The notes: generated by a model not told the origin, from the sequence alone. Counted from the first letter of the stretch, positions 21,893-29,691 are shown. The stretch: DNA of 64,000 nt from Pseudomonas sp. GOM6 (GCF_029537485.1 NZ_JARPUS010000002.1:124001-188000); one strand, 5' to 3'. Numbers and translations: made by a program.

Positions 21893-22000
21893 GCCCTCTC
21901 CCCAGCCCTCTCCCACTAGTGGGAGAGGGAGCAGATCGTGCAGGCCGAGGCAGCAGCGTCAGCCCTCTCCCGTTTACGGGTGAGGGGCCGGGGAGAGGGC
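21893..22000. repeat. Composite clover-leaf hairpin repeat, copy A
   Basis: An outer pair, GCCCTCTCCCC at 21893 and GGGGAGAGGGC ending at 22000, encloses two inner hairpins. One is a perfect 24 bp palindrome at 21906-21929 (CCCTCTCCC/GGGAGAGGG arms around ACTAGT). The other is at 21963-21987 (CCCTCTCCCG and CGGGTGAGGGG). The spacer contains GGGAGCAGATCGTGCAG and GCGTCA, which recur in copy B after the DUF559 gene. The block begins 10 bp after the alpha-2-macroglobulin stop and could serve as its transcript end. Confidence 0.85.
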
Positions 22001-22021
22001 AACAGGGGCAGGGAGGTTCCA

Positions 22022-22360
22022 ATGGGCTTGCGCGAAAACGCCAAGTCACTGCGCGCGAGCATGACCGATGCCGAGGCCCGTCTCTGGTACCAACTGCGTG
22101 CTCACCGCTTCATGGGCTTCAAGTTCAAACGGCAGAAGCCTGTGGGCCCTTACATAGTCGACTTCGTCTGTCTGGAACGGTTTCTGGTGATAGAACTGGA
22201 TGGTGGGCAGCATATGGAGCAGGCGCTCAAGGATAGTGAGCGCGATGAGTATCTAAGGGCGCGGGGCTATCGGGTATTGCGCTTCTGGAACCATCAGGTA
22301 CTGAAAGAGATTGAAGCGGTACTGGAGCGGATTCGGCTGGAGGTCGGTCCTCTCCCGTGA
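22022..22360 (+). CDS. DUF559 (Vsr-like) endonuclease-fold protein
   Basis: The 112-residue protein belongs to the DUF559 family. MTDAEARLWYQLRAHRF is the family N-terminus, and KRQKPVGPYIVDFVC, LVIELDGGQH and YRVLRFWN carry the putative catalytic set of a PD-(D/E)XK/Vsr-like nuclease: Asp in IVDF, Glu-x-Asp in IELDGGQH and the following His. The ATG at 22022 has GGGAGG 5 bp upstream. The TGA lies in the loop of a repeat hairpin (22349-22370), so the last codons (VGPLP) are written in repeat DNA. The gene separates the alpha-2-macroglobulin and pbpC genes, which are normally adjacent, consistent with insertion of the repeat-gene cassette. Biological role unknown. Confidence 0.88.
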   Translation: MGLRENAKSLRASMTDAEARLWYQLRAHRFMGFKFKRQKPVGPYIVDFVCLERFLVIELDGGQHMEQALKDSERDEYLRARGYRVLRFWNHQVLKEIEAVLERIRLEVGPLP

Positions 22361-22444
22361 ACGGGAGAGGGAGCAGAATGTGCAGAGTGTATAGATCGGC
22401 GTCACCCCTCGCCCACTTGTGGGAGAGGGGCCGGGGGAGAGGGA
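22347..22444. repeat. Composite clover-leaf hairpin repeat, copy B
   Basis: This copy is a direct repeat of the element at 21893-22000. It has a first hairpin at 22349-22370 (CCTCTCCCG, loop TGAA, CGGGAGAGG), then GGGAGCAGAATGTGCAG, a diverged spacer ending GGCGTCA, a second hairpin at 22405-22430 (CCCCTCGCCCAC, TTGT, GGGAGAGGGG) and the terminal CCGGGGGAGAGGG. The first hairpin holds the stop codon of the DUF559 gene. Confidence 0.85.
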
Positions 22445-22449
22445 AAGCC

Positions 22450-22788
22450 TCAGCTCACAATCAAACTCAGCAACCACAACCCCAGCAACACGCAGATCAC
22501 CATGCGCACGAAAGCCTTGCGCATGCCGGTGCGCACGGCTGCGTAGAGCAGGAGCAGGCCGCAGACCATGGCGACGATGCTGAGCAGGCCGACATCGGTG
22601 CCCAGCGCCGAGGCCAGGCCGTTGAGGAAGCTGCGGCCGACGTCGGCGAACAGGCCGAAGAAGCCGCTGAGGGCTTCGACGATAAAGCGGATCAGGGTGC
22701 CGAGGGCGTGGCCCAGCCATTCGAAGAAGTCTTGGATCAAGGTATGGATATCCACAGCGGCATGAACAATTGCCGCGCAGCATGCCAT
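22450..22788 (-). CDS. Small two-helix membrane protein of unknown function
   Basis: The 112-residue frame has an amphipathic N-terminal half (IQDFFEWLGHALGTLIRFIVEALSGFFGLFADVGRSFLNGLASALG) and two hydrophobic helices (LLSIVAMVCGLLLLYAAVRTGM and VRMVICVLLGLWLLSLIV). The pattern is protein-like and I recall similar short Pseudomonas proteins, but I cannot name a family. A GTG at 22755 giving MDIHTLIQDFF is an alternative and perhaps likelier start, since the first 11 residues (MACCAAIVHAA) look non-native; neither has a good ribosome site. It is convergent with the DUF559 cassette and divergent from pbpC. Confidence 0.6.
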   Translation of the reverse strand: MACCAAIVHAAVDIHTLIQDFFEWLGHALGTLIRFIVEALSGFFGLFADVGRSFLNGLASALGTDVGLLSIVAMVCGLLLLYAAVRTGMRKAFVRMVICVLLGLWLLSLIVS

Positions 22789-22820
22789 AGCCGGCGCCGC
22801 TCGCGCAGCGAGGCGTGGCG

Positions 22821-25151
22821 ATGAAGCCGGTCTTGCCTGGGCGACGCGTCTTGACCCTGTTGCTCCTGCCGCTGCTGCTCGTGTGGTTGGCGGATCGACT
22901 GTTTCCGCTGCCTCTGCCCGAGGACGGCCTGGCCCGTGTGGTGCTGGCCGAAGACGGCACGCCGTTGTGGCGTTTCGCTGACGCCGAGGGGGTGTGGCGC
23001 TATCCGGTGAAGGTGCAGGACGTCTCGCCCTTTTACCTGGAGGCGCTGCTGACCTATGAGGATCGCTGGTTTTACCAGCATCCGGGCGTCAACCCGCTGG
23101 CCCTGGCGCGGGCCGCCTGGCAAAACCTGAGTAGCGGGCGGGTGCTGTCCGGTGGCAGCACCCTGTCGATGCAGGTGGCGCGCCTGCTCGACCCGCATGC
23201 GCGTTCGTTGCCCGGCAAGCTCAAGCAGCTGTGGCGCACGCTGCAGCTGGAGTGGCACCTGTCCAAGGATGAGATTCTCACCCTGTACCTCAACCGCGCA
23301 CCCTTTGGCGGTACCTTGCAGGGCGTGGCGGCGGCCAGTTGGGCCTACCTGGGCAAGTCGCCGATGCAGCTGACCCGCGCCGAGGCTGCCCTGCTCGCCG
23401 TGCTGCCGCAGGCGCCCAGTCGGTTGCGCCCGGATCGTCATGCGCAGCGGGCGCAGGTGGCGCGGGACAAGGTGCTGCAGCGCCTCGCCCAGTTTCAGGT
23501 CTGGCCGCAGCGCGCGGTGGACGAGGCGCTACAGGAGCCGGTGCTGCTGGCGCCACGCCAGGAGCCGAGCCTGGCGCCGCTGCTGGCGCGGCGGTTGAAC
23601 CGTCCCGACAGCCCTCCACTGATCCGCACTACCCTGGATGCCGCCCTGCAACGGCGTCTGGAGGACCTGCTGCTGGGCTGGCGTGTGCGTCTGCCGGAGC
23701 ACACCTCGGCGGCGATTCTGGTGGTCGAGCACGAGAACATGGCGGTGCGTGCCTATCTCGGCTCGCCGGATATTGGCGATGCCCGCCGCTTTGGCCATGT
23801 CGACATGGTGCGCGCCCTGCGTTCACCAGGTTCGACCCTCAAGCCCTTCCTCTACGGCCTGGCTCTGGATGCCGGATTGATCCATTCCGAGTCCCTCCTG
23901 CAGGACGTGCCGCGCCGCTATGGCGACTACCGTCCCGGCAACTTTGCCGCTGGCTTTACCGGCCCGGTCTCGGCCAGCGAGGCGCTGGCCACTTCGCTCA
24001 ACCTGCCGGCGGTGCAGCTGCTGGAGGCCTATGGACCGAAACGCTTTGCTGGCGAACTGCGCGGTGCCGGCGTGCCGTTGGCACTGCCGAGCGGCGCCGA
24101 GCCGAACCTGGCGCTGATCCTCGGTGGCGCGGGCAGCCGTCTGGAGGCGCTGGTCGCCGGTTATGCCGCCTTTGCCCGCGCAGGCATGGCGGCGCGGCCG
24201 CGCCTGCAGCCGGATGAGGCCCTGCGCGAGCGGCGCCTGCTGTCGCCCGGCGCGGCCTGGATCGTGCGGCGCATCCTCGCCGGGCAGGCGCGGGCGGATC
24301 GCGACCCAAGGGCCGAGTTAGTCCAGCGCCCGGTGCTGGCCTGGAAGACCGGCACTAGCTATGGCTTTCGTGATGCCTGGGCCATCGGTGTCGGCCCGCG
24401 GCACCTGATCGGCGTGTGGATCGGCCGTCCCGACGGCACCCCGGTGCCTGGCCAGTTCGGCCTGGCCTCGGCTGCGCCGCTGCTGCTGCAGGTGCACGAT
24501 CTGCTGGTCAACCGTGACCAGCAACGCGGTCTGCAAGCGCCCGTGCAGCCTGTGCCGGACAGTATTGGTGTGGCGGCCATCTGCTGGCCGCTGGGCCAGG
24601 AGCTGGCCCGTGACGATCCCAATTGCCGGCGCCAGCGCTTTGCCTGGACGCTGGCCGGCACGGTGCCGCCCACCTTGCAGGCACAGGATCAACCGCTGGG
24701 CCTTGGCCTGCTGCAGCCCCTCTGGCTGGATCAAGCCGGGCTGCGCGTGAGTGCGGGATGTGCGGGGGCTCATGAAGCGCAAATGGCGTTGTGGCCGGCG
24801 CCGCTGGAGCCTTGGTTGCCCCGCCGCGAACGGCGTGCGGCACGCCTGCCGCAGGCATCCATGACCTGCCCGCCGAGCCTGCCGCCGGCGGCTGCTCCGC
24901 TGTCCATCGTCGGTGTGCGCGAGGGCGACCGCTTGCGGCGGCCTTCGGGCAGTAGCGAGTCGCTGCGCCTGCAGCTATCGGCACTTGGGGGCAGCGGGCC
25001 GCGCTGGTGGTTCCTCAATGGCGAGCCAGTGGCCGAGAGTCAGCCGGGAGAAGGGATCGAGCAGCGCCTGGAAACCGCCGGGCTTTATCAGCTCAGTCTG
25101 CTCGACCAGAGCGGGAGCACGGCGCGGGTGGAGTTTCGTGTGGAGGACTGA
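22821..25151 (+). CDS. pbpC: Penicillin-binding protein 1C
   Basis: The 776-residue bifunctional peptidoglycan synthase has an N-terminal membrane anchor (VLTLLLLPLLLVWLADRLFPL). The glycosyltransferase domain shows the EDRWFYQHPG, GGSTLSMQVARLL and LNRAPFGGTLQGV motifs. The transpeptidase domain has its Ser338 in SPGSTLKPF, SLN at about 390 and KTGTSYGFRDAW. A C-terminal BiPBP domain (SIVGVREGDRL to the end) completes the usual architecture. PBP1C partners with the thioester alpha-2-macroglobulin encoded upstream. The start at 22821 has GCGAGG 7 bp upstream; the in-frame GTG at 22815 is too near that site. P. aeruginosa lacks this pair as far as I recall. Confidence 0.95.
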   Translation: MKPVLPGRRVLTLLLLPLLLVWLADRLFPLPLPEDGLARVVLAEDGTPLWRFADAEGVWRYPVKVQDVSPFYLEALLTYEDRWFYQHPGVNPLALARAAWQNLSSGRVLSGGSTLSMQVARLLDPHARSLPGKLKQLWRTLQLEWHLSKDEILTLYLNRAPFGGTLQGVAAASWAYLGKSPMQLTRAEAALLAVLPQAPSRLRPDRHAQRAQVARDKVLQRLAQFQVWPQRAVDEALQEPVLLAPRQEPSLAPLLARRLNRPDSPPLIRTTLDAALQRRLEDLLLGWRVRLPEHTSAAILVVEHENMAVRAYLGSPDIGDARRFGHVDMVRALRSPGSTLKPFLYGLALDAGLIHSESLLQDVPRRYGDYRPGNFAAGFTGPVSASEALATSLNLPAVQLLEAYGPKRFAGELRGAGVPLALPSGAEPNLALILGGAGSRLEALVAGYAAFARAGMAARPRLQPDEALRERRLLSPGAAWIVRRILAGQARADRDPRAELVQRPVLAWKTGTSYGFRDAWAIGVGPRHLIGVWIGRPDGTPVPGQFGLASAAPLLLQVHDLLVNRDQQRGLQAPVQPVPDSIGVAAICWPLGQELARDDPNCRRQRFAWTLAGTVPPTLQAQDQPLGLGLLQPLWLDQAGLRVSAGCAGAHEAQMALWPAPLEPWLPRRERRAARLPQASMTCPPSLPPAAAPLSIVGVREGDRLRRPSGSSESLRLQLSALGGSGPRWWFLNGEPVAESQPGEGIEQRLETAGLYQLSLLDQSGSTARVEFRVED

Positions 25152-25173
25152 GGCGGGGGCTGCTCTGCAGTGT

Positions 25174-26295
25174 CTAGTCGAGGGCCAGCGTCAGGCGGTC
25201 ACGCCCGTCGCTCTTGGCACGGTAGAGCGCATCGTCGACGCGTTTGAAGAAGGCCTCGGCGCTGGCATCGCGCAGCGGCTCCAGGCAACCCACGCCGACA
25301 CTGGTGGTCAGCGGCAGCTTGCGGCCGTCCAACTCGAAGCCCTGTTCGGCCAACTCGCGACGGAAGCGTTCGGCCATTTCGTGGGCCTGGCTTAGCGGCG
25401 TATCCGGCATCAGTACGCCGAACTCCTCGCCGCCCAGGCGCAGCAGCACATCGCTGTCGCGGCGGAACACCAGGCGCATATGTTCGGCAAAGGCTTGCAG
25501 GCAGGCATCGCCATTGGCGTGGCCATGCTGGTCGTTGATGCGCTTGAAGAAATCGATATCCAGCAGCACCAGTGACAAGGGGCTGCCCTGGCGGCGAGCG
25601 GTGGCGACCATGGCACTGAACAGTGCGTTGAACTGCAGGCGGTTGCCCAGCTGCGTCAGGCTGTCGGTACGGCTGAGGCGGTCGTACAGCTCGCGTTGCT
25701 CCAGCAGCTGCTGCTCCAGGTGCAGGGTGGCCTGGTATTCCCGATGGCTGCGGCTCAGGGCCAGCAGCAGGTAGCCGAGGTAGAAGAGCAGGGTGATCAG
25801 CACGGCCTCCTGCTGCGCCCAGTTCAGCGCCAGTACCGTCAGGCCGGGCAGGTAAAGCAGCAGCATGGCCAGCATGCAGCGGTGCTTGCGCATGGGGAAG
25901 TTGAAGGCCATGGCCGTGCTGAAGGCGATGGTGCTGAGCGTGGCGATCATGCGCGAGGGCTCGAAGGCCGGTTGCCACAAGGCATAGGCGTGTACCAGTC
26001 CCCAGCCCAGGCTGGTGAGCTGGAGCAGCTGCCAGTGACGGTCGATCCAGCGCTGCAGGCCGGGGGTGTCCTCCTGGCCCGGCGGCTGGTGCAGCCAGCG
26101 CAGCAGCATCAGCACGCCGAAGAACAGGGTGCCGCCCAGGCCCAGCAGCGCAGCGCTATCGATGCTGAAGGCCCAGCTCAGCAGCCAGGCCAGCAAATAG
26201 AAGATACCGCCCAGGCGGGTGCGGACTTTCATGTCCTGGCTTTCGCGCCAGAGGGCGAAGCTGTCGGTGCGGTACAGGCGTGAGTAGAGAGCCAT
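25174..26295 (-). CDS. Membrane-bound GGDEF diguanylate cyclase
   Basis: The 373-residue protein has about six membrane helices in residues 25-180 forming an integral-membrane sensor of unassigned type, a short coiled coil (HREYQATLHLEQQLLEQRELYDRL) and a GGDEF domain with GGEEF and an RDSD inhibitory site. It should make cyclic-di-GMP in response to a membrane or small-molecule signal. A second Met at residue 22 (MKVRTRLGGIFYLLAW, start 26232) is an alternative start close to the first helix. The gene is convergent with pbpC, only 22 bp apart, and I see no clear terminator between them. Confidence 0.9.
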   Translation of the reverse strand: MALYSRLYRTDSFALWRESQDMKVRTRLGGIFYLLAWLLSWAFSIDSAALLGLGGTLFFGVLMLLRWLHQPPGQEDTPGLQRWIDRHWQLLQLTSLGWGLVHAYALWQPAFEPSRMIATLSTIAFSTAMAFNFPMRKHRCMLAMLLLYLPGLTVLALNWAQQEAVLITLLFYLGYLLLALSRSHREYQATLHLEQQLLEQRELYDRLSRTDSLTQLGNRLQFNALFSAMVATARRQGSPLSLVLLDIDFFKRINDQHGHANGDACLQAFAEHMRLVFRRDSDVLLRLGGEEFGVLMPDTPLSQAHEMAERFRRELAEQGFELDGRKLPLTTSVGVGCLEPLRDASAEAFFKRVDDALYRAKSDGRDRLTLALD

Positions 26296-26383
26296 GTGCT
26301 GTGATCACAAATGCGGCCAGATCAACAGCATAGCCCTGCCGAGGGGGTGGATGGAAGCAAAGTGCCACTAATTCGTCGCGGGC

Positions 26384-26827
26384 TCAGCCGCGACGGATCA
26401 GCCAGACCCCGCCAATGATCAGCGCCAGGCCGGCGGCCTTGCCCAGCGTGATGGGGGCTTCGCGGAAGCCGGCCCAGCCGCTATGGTCGAGCAACAGGGC
26501 CATGCCCAGCTGGCCGGCCAGGACCAGCACCATGAACAGCAGCGCGCCGATGCGTGGGCCGGCAAAGGCGGCCGTGGTGATGAAGACGACGCCCAGCAGA
26601 CCGCCGCTCCAGTGCCACCAGCTCAGGCTCTTGAAGGCGGCGATGGTGGGAATCTCACGGCTGGCCATGACCACCAGCAGCAGGGCCACGCTGCCAACCA
26701 GGAAAGACACCAGGGCGGCGGCCATGAAGCTGGAGAGCTGTTTGGCCAGCTGGCCGTTGATGCCGGCCTGCAGCGGCAGAGCAGCACCGGCGAGCAGGGG
26801 CAGGGCGAGTAGCAACCAGTGGGGCAT
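26384..26827 (-). CDS. DMT superfamily transporter, YdcZ (DUF606) type
   Basis: The 147-residue protein has five hydrophobic helices and the YdcZ opening (LLLALPLLAGAALPLQAGINGQLAKQLSSFMAAALVSFLVGS), with the conserved AGINGQL motif and the C-terminal GKAAGLALIIGGVWLI. Members are half-size drug/metabolite transporters that probably act as dimers; substrates are mostly unknown. It stands alone between two leftward genes. The 88 bp to the next gene upstream on the left strand show nothing remarkable. Confidence 0.88.
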   Translation of the reverse strand: MPHWLLLALPLLAGAALPLQAGINGQLAKQLSSFMAAALVSFLVGSVALLLVVMASREIPTIAAFKSLSWWHWSGGLLGVVFITTAAFAGPRIGALLFMVLVLAGQLGMALLLDHSGWAGFREAPITLGKAAGLALIIGGVWLIRRG

Positions 26828-26883
26828 GGTCGTCTCCGGGGTACGGGCGGGGCGTCATTATGCCCGCAAGGCTGCCTGGGTGG

Positions 26884-27372
26884 TCAGCTTTCCAGGCGTT
26901 TGGCGAACTGCACCAGGGCTACCCGTTGCCGGCCGCGTTGCCGCTCGACCACACCGCGTGGCTCATAGCCGAGGCGGGCATAGAGCAACAGGCCGGCAGT
27001 GTTGTCGTTGAAGCACGAGGCTTGCAGTTCTCGGGCCTGGAAGTCGCGCTGGGCCAGGCGCTCCATCACACCGATCAGGTATTGGGCTACGCCCTGGCTG
27101 CGGGCCCAGGGCGCGATCATCAGGTTGCCCAGGGCGCAGTACTCACCCGCCACACTCTGGTAGAAGTTGGCGAAACCGGCAGGCCGCTGGTCGAGCAGGG
27201 CCAGGGTACTGCCCTGGCGCTCGGCGTAGGCCGCCGCCAGCTGTTCACGGCTCAGTGGCCAGTGGGCGCGGGGGAAGGCGTAGAACAGCTCGTCGGCGTT
27301 GCGCACGAACCGCACCACCTGGTCCAGGTCGTCAGCCGTGGCGGCGCGGTGGCTCAGCAACTGCTCGCTCAT
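26884..27372 (-). CDS. GNAT family N-acetyltransferase
   Basis: The 162-residue protein shows the GNAT core: ATADDLDQVVRFV at the N-terminus, then LGNLMIAPWARSQGVAQYLI, in which the acetyl-CoA-binding R/Q-x-x-G-x-A loop is seen as ARSQGVA, and C-terminal FNDNTAGLLLYARLGYEPRG. It transfers acetyl from acetyl-CoA to an amine that cannot be deduced. The ATG at 27372 overlaps the TGA of the DUF4136 gene upstream (ATGA), so translation is coupled. A longer frame lies inside that gene. Confidence 0.9.
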   Translation of the reverse strand: MSEQLLSHRAATADDLDQVVRFVRNADELFYAFPRAHWPLSREQLAAAYAERQGSTLALLDQRPAGFANFYQSVAGEYCALGNLMIAPWARSQGVAQYLIGVMERLAQRDFQARELQASCFNDNTAGLLLYARLGYEPRGVVERQRGRQRVALVQFAKRLES

Positions 27373-27917
27373 CGCGGCGGGTACTGCTTGAGCACTTCGT
27401 TGACCGTGCTGCGGATGGCCTCTTCGCGTTCTGCCAGCGTTGGTGGCGTGCGGCGCATGACCTGCTCGGCACTGCCGCGCCAAACCAGTTTGCCATCCTT
27501 GCCATCGAGCAGGTCGATCTGGAGGGTGGCGACCTTGTAGTCGAGGTTACGGGTTTCAGTCATCGCCGGGGCGCCCCAATAACCGCCCCAGTAGCCGCCA
27601 TAGCTGGTGCTGACTTGTTCCTGGCGCTGCTCGACCACCAGCCAGACCTGCACTTTGAGGTCGCTGACACTGCCGCCGGGTGCCGCGCGCAGGCCACGTT
27701 GGTCGAGCTGCGCGGCGACGGCCTGGCGGATGCGCTGCTCGGTGAGATCGCTCTTGAGGCGGGGATCGTCCGGCCGGTATTGCAGCGCCGGCTCCTGCCA
27801 GCTCCAACTGCGGTAGGCGGCAAAATCACGGCTGGGATCGTAGTCACGCTCGGTCTGAATGCCCTGGCAGGCGGCCAGCAGCAACAGGGCCGGGATCAGC
27901 AGCAAGCGGTGCAGCAT
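27369..27917 (-). CDS. DUF4136 lipoprotein (second of a tandem pair)
   Basis: The 182-residue protein has a lipoprotein signal (MLHRLLLIPALLLLAAC) and the DUF4136 pattern: DYDPSRDFAAYRSWSWQ, a central Gly/Tyr/Trp-rich loop (SYGGYWGGYWG) and TLQIDLLDGKDGKLVWRGSA. Proteins of this family are outer-envelope lipoproteins of uncertain function. GGAGG stands about 7 bp before the ATG at 27917. It follows a related but diverged DUF4136 gene by 14 bp and is coupled to the GNAT gene by a 4 bp overlap. Confidence 0.9.
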   Translation of the reverse strand: MLHRLLLIPALLLLAACQGIQTERDYDPSRDFAAYRSWSWQEPALQYRPDDPRLKSDLTEQRIRQAVAAQLDQRGLRAAPGGSVSDLKVQVWLVVEQRQEQVSTSYGGYWGGYWGAPAMTETRNLDYKVATLQIDLLDGKDGKLVWRGSAEQVMRRTPPTLAEREEAIRSTVNEVLKQYPPR

Positions 27918-27931
27918 GGATAAACCTCCAA

Positions 27932-28525
27932 TCAATCCGGGGGATAGGCGCTGAGGGCGTCCTCGACGGCGCGGCGCAGGGCCTCGGCGCGTTCGCTCTG
28001 GCTGTCCGTGTTGCGGGCCTCGGCACTGCCGCTCCACACCGGCTGATCGCTGGCGCCGTCGAACAGGTCGATGCGTACCACGATCACTTCCAGCTCGTAG
28101 GTGCGCACCAGCGGCACGCTGCCGTACATGCCGTAGTGGTCGCCCCAGGGGCCGTTACCGTAATAGCCGCCATAGTCGTCGCGGACCTGGTACTGGCGGC
28201 GCTCCACGCTCAGCTCGGCGCTGGCCAGCAGGTCGGCACGCTTGCCGCTGCGCACCGGGCGCAGGCCGCGCTGATCCAGGCCGCCGGCGACCGTTTCGGC
28301 CAGCAGGGCGCCGTCTGCCCAGGCGCTGCCGGCCGGCTGCGAGCGCCAGGCCCAGTCGCGGTAACGTGCATAGTCGCGAGGCGCGGCCGGGTAGGCGCTG
28401 CGGTCGAAGTGATCGGCCGCCGCCGGCGGCGCGGGAGGCAGCGGTTTGCCCTCGGCGATATAGGGCGAGGGGCTCTGGCAGGCGACCAGCAGTAGCAAGA
28501 GTGGTAGGGACAGCAGGATTTTCAT
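27932..28525 (-). CDS. DUF4136 lipoprotein (first of a tandem pair)
   Basis: The 197-residue protein begins [21 protein letters not shown], a lipoprotein signal, then a Pro/Ala-rich stretch and the DUF4136 elements: [11 protein letters not shown], a Gly/Tyr-rich loop ([18 protein letters not shown]) and [22 protein letters not shown]. It is recognisably homologous to the next gene, differing most in the N-terminal third, so a tandem duplication is likely. The two and the GNAT gene form a leftward operon. Function unknown; envelope location is inferred from the signal. Confidence 0.9.
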   Translation of the reverse strand: MKILLSLPLLLLLVACQSPSPYIAEGKPLPPAPPAAADHFDRSAYPAAPRDYARYRDWAWRSQPAGSAWADGALLAETVAGGLDQRGLRPVRSGKRADLLASAELSVERRQYQVRDDYGGYYGNGPWGDHYGMYGSVPLVRTYELEVIVVRIDLFDGASDQPVWSGSAEARNTDSQSERAEALRRAVEDALSAYPPD

Positions 28526-28642
28526 GAGGTGCTCCGCAAGCGGAAAACCGCCTTGGGCTTCCCGGCCCCTCCGGCAGGCGTGGAGGAGAACATGTCCTAT
28601 CAGAATAGCCCGTATGCGGTTCGGCCTGGGGGCGGTTGCCGC

Positions 28643-29392
28643 TTACCGTGGCCGACAGATCCAGTGCTGGTAACGGCCGAGGCCGGCAAAGGCCGGATGA
28701 CGGCGGTAGGCCAGCTCCATCTCCAGCAGATCGGCGAGTTCGGCCTTGGCCTGGAACTCGACCGGCATGTAGTCGTGGAACACGCGGACGCCGCTCTGGC
28801 TTTCGACCCGCCAGCTGCCTTCGAGTTGCAGCGCCAGCTCGCGTGGGTCGAGCGGGCGCTGCGGCGTCAGGCTCTGGCCTTCGCCGGCGAAGCGCGCCTT
28901 GCGCAGTTTGCGGAAGTGGCCCTTGAGCAGATTGCGGTAGACCAGCGCGTCCTTGTTGTAGAACGCCAGCGACAGCCAGCCACCCGGTGCGGTGAGCTGG
29001 TGCAGCACCGGCAGGATGGCGTGGGGCTCGGCCAGCCACTCCAGCACGGCGTGACACAGCACCAGGTCGTAGGGCTGGTCGAGCTGACCGAGCAGGTCCT
29101 GCCAGGGCGCCTGGATAAAGCGCGCCTGGGTGCCGGCCTCGGCAAAGCGCTGGCGGGCGCCTTCCAGCATCGGTTCGGCTGGCTCGGTCAGGGTCACGTC
29201 GTGGCCGCGCTGGGCCAGCCACAAGCTCATGTGGCCAAGGCCGGCGCCGACGTCCAGCACGCGCAACGGGCGCTCCGGCAGGGCCTCCTTGAGGTCGGCC
29301 TGCAGCACCGCCAGGCGGATCGCACCCTTGGCGCCGCCGTAGATCTTCTCGGCGAAGCGGGTCGCCAGCTCGTCGAAGTGTCTGTCACTCAT
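28643..29392 (-). CDS. cmoM: tRNA 5-carboxymethoxyuridine methyltransferase
   Basis: The 249-residue SAM-dependent methyltransferase starts MSDRHFDELATRFAEKIYGGAKGAIRLAVLQADL, characteristic of CmoM (formerly SmtA), with SAM motif I VLDVGAGLGHMSLWLA, then QAPWQDLL and DLVLCHAVLEWLAEP. CmoM methylates cmo5U at wobble position 34 of tRNAs. The ATG at 29392 overlaps the upstream TGA (ATGA) of the MazG-like gene, so the pair is coupled. The short gap to 28525 contains an unused-looking ribosome site and ATG on the other strand (28592). Confidence 0.92.
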   Translation of the reverse strand: MSDRHFDELATRFAEKIYGGAKGAIRLAVLQADLKEALPERPLRVLDVGAGLGHMSLWLAQRGHDVTLTEPAEPMLEGARQRFAEAGTQARFIQAPWQDLLGQLDQPYDLVLCHAVLEWLAEPHAILPVLHQLTAPGGWLSLAFYNKDALVYRNLLKGHFRKLRKARFAGEGQSLTPQRPLDPRELALQLEGSWRVESQSGVRVFHDYMPVEFQAKAELADLLEMELAYRRHPAFAGLGRYQHWICRPR

Positions 29393-29691
29393 GCAAAACG
29401 CCCCTCGCTGTCGGCCAGCTTGGCGCGTACCACTTGCTCCAGGTCCAGGCCCAGCTCGCTGCACAACAGCAGCAGATAGAGGACGATATCGCCGACTTCC
29501 TGGCCGGCGTGCGCCAGCTGTTCGGCGGGTAGCTGGCGCGACTGGTCTTCGCTGAGCCACTGGAAGATCTCCACCAGCTCGGCCATTTCCACGCTGGCGG
29601 CCATGGCCAGGTTCTTCGGGCTGTGGAAGCGGCGCCAGTCGTTGCGGTCGCGGATGGCGTGCAGGCGGCGAGTGAGTTCGGCGATGTCCAT
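29389..29691 (-). CDS. MazG-like nucleotide pyrophosphohydrolase
   Basis: The 100-residue protein fits the small all-alpha NTP pyrophosphohydrolase family (RS21-C6/dCTPase type): residues about 30-80 hold NLAMAASVEMAELVEIFQW, where the two Glu in E-x-x-E bind Mg, and EVGDIVLYLLLLCSELGLDL with the second E-x-x-D pair. It probably removes pyrophosphate from noncanonical or surplus dNTPs. The ATG at 29691 has AAGGAGAG 6 bp upstream; a longer frame to 29751 lacks such a site. Coupled to cmoM by a 4 bp overlap. Confidence 0.9.
   Translation of the reverse strand: MDIAELTRRLHAIRDRNDWRRFHSPKNLAMAASVEMAELVEIFQWLSEDQSRQLPAEQLAHAGQEVGDIVLYLLLLCSELGLDLEQVVRAKLADSEGRFA

Noticed and set aside
21893..22444. 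A CRISPR array
   Set aside because: The repeats are only two long copies with internal palindromes, with a gene between them and no regular short spacers or cas genes.
21893..22444. An insertion sequence with a transposase
   Set aside because: The only gene is DUF559, a nuclease-fold family and not a known transposase, and the flanking elements are direct copies of a folded repeat, with no terminal inverted repeats or evident target duplication.
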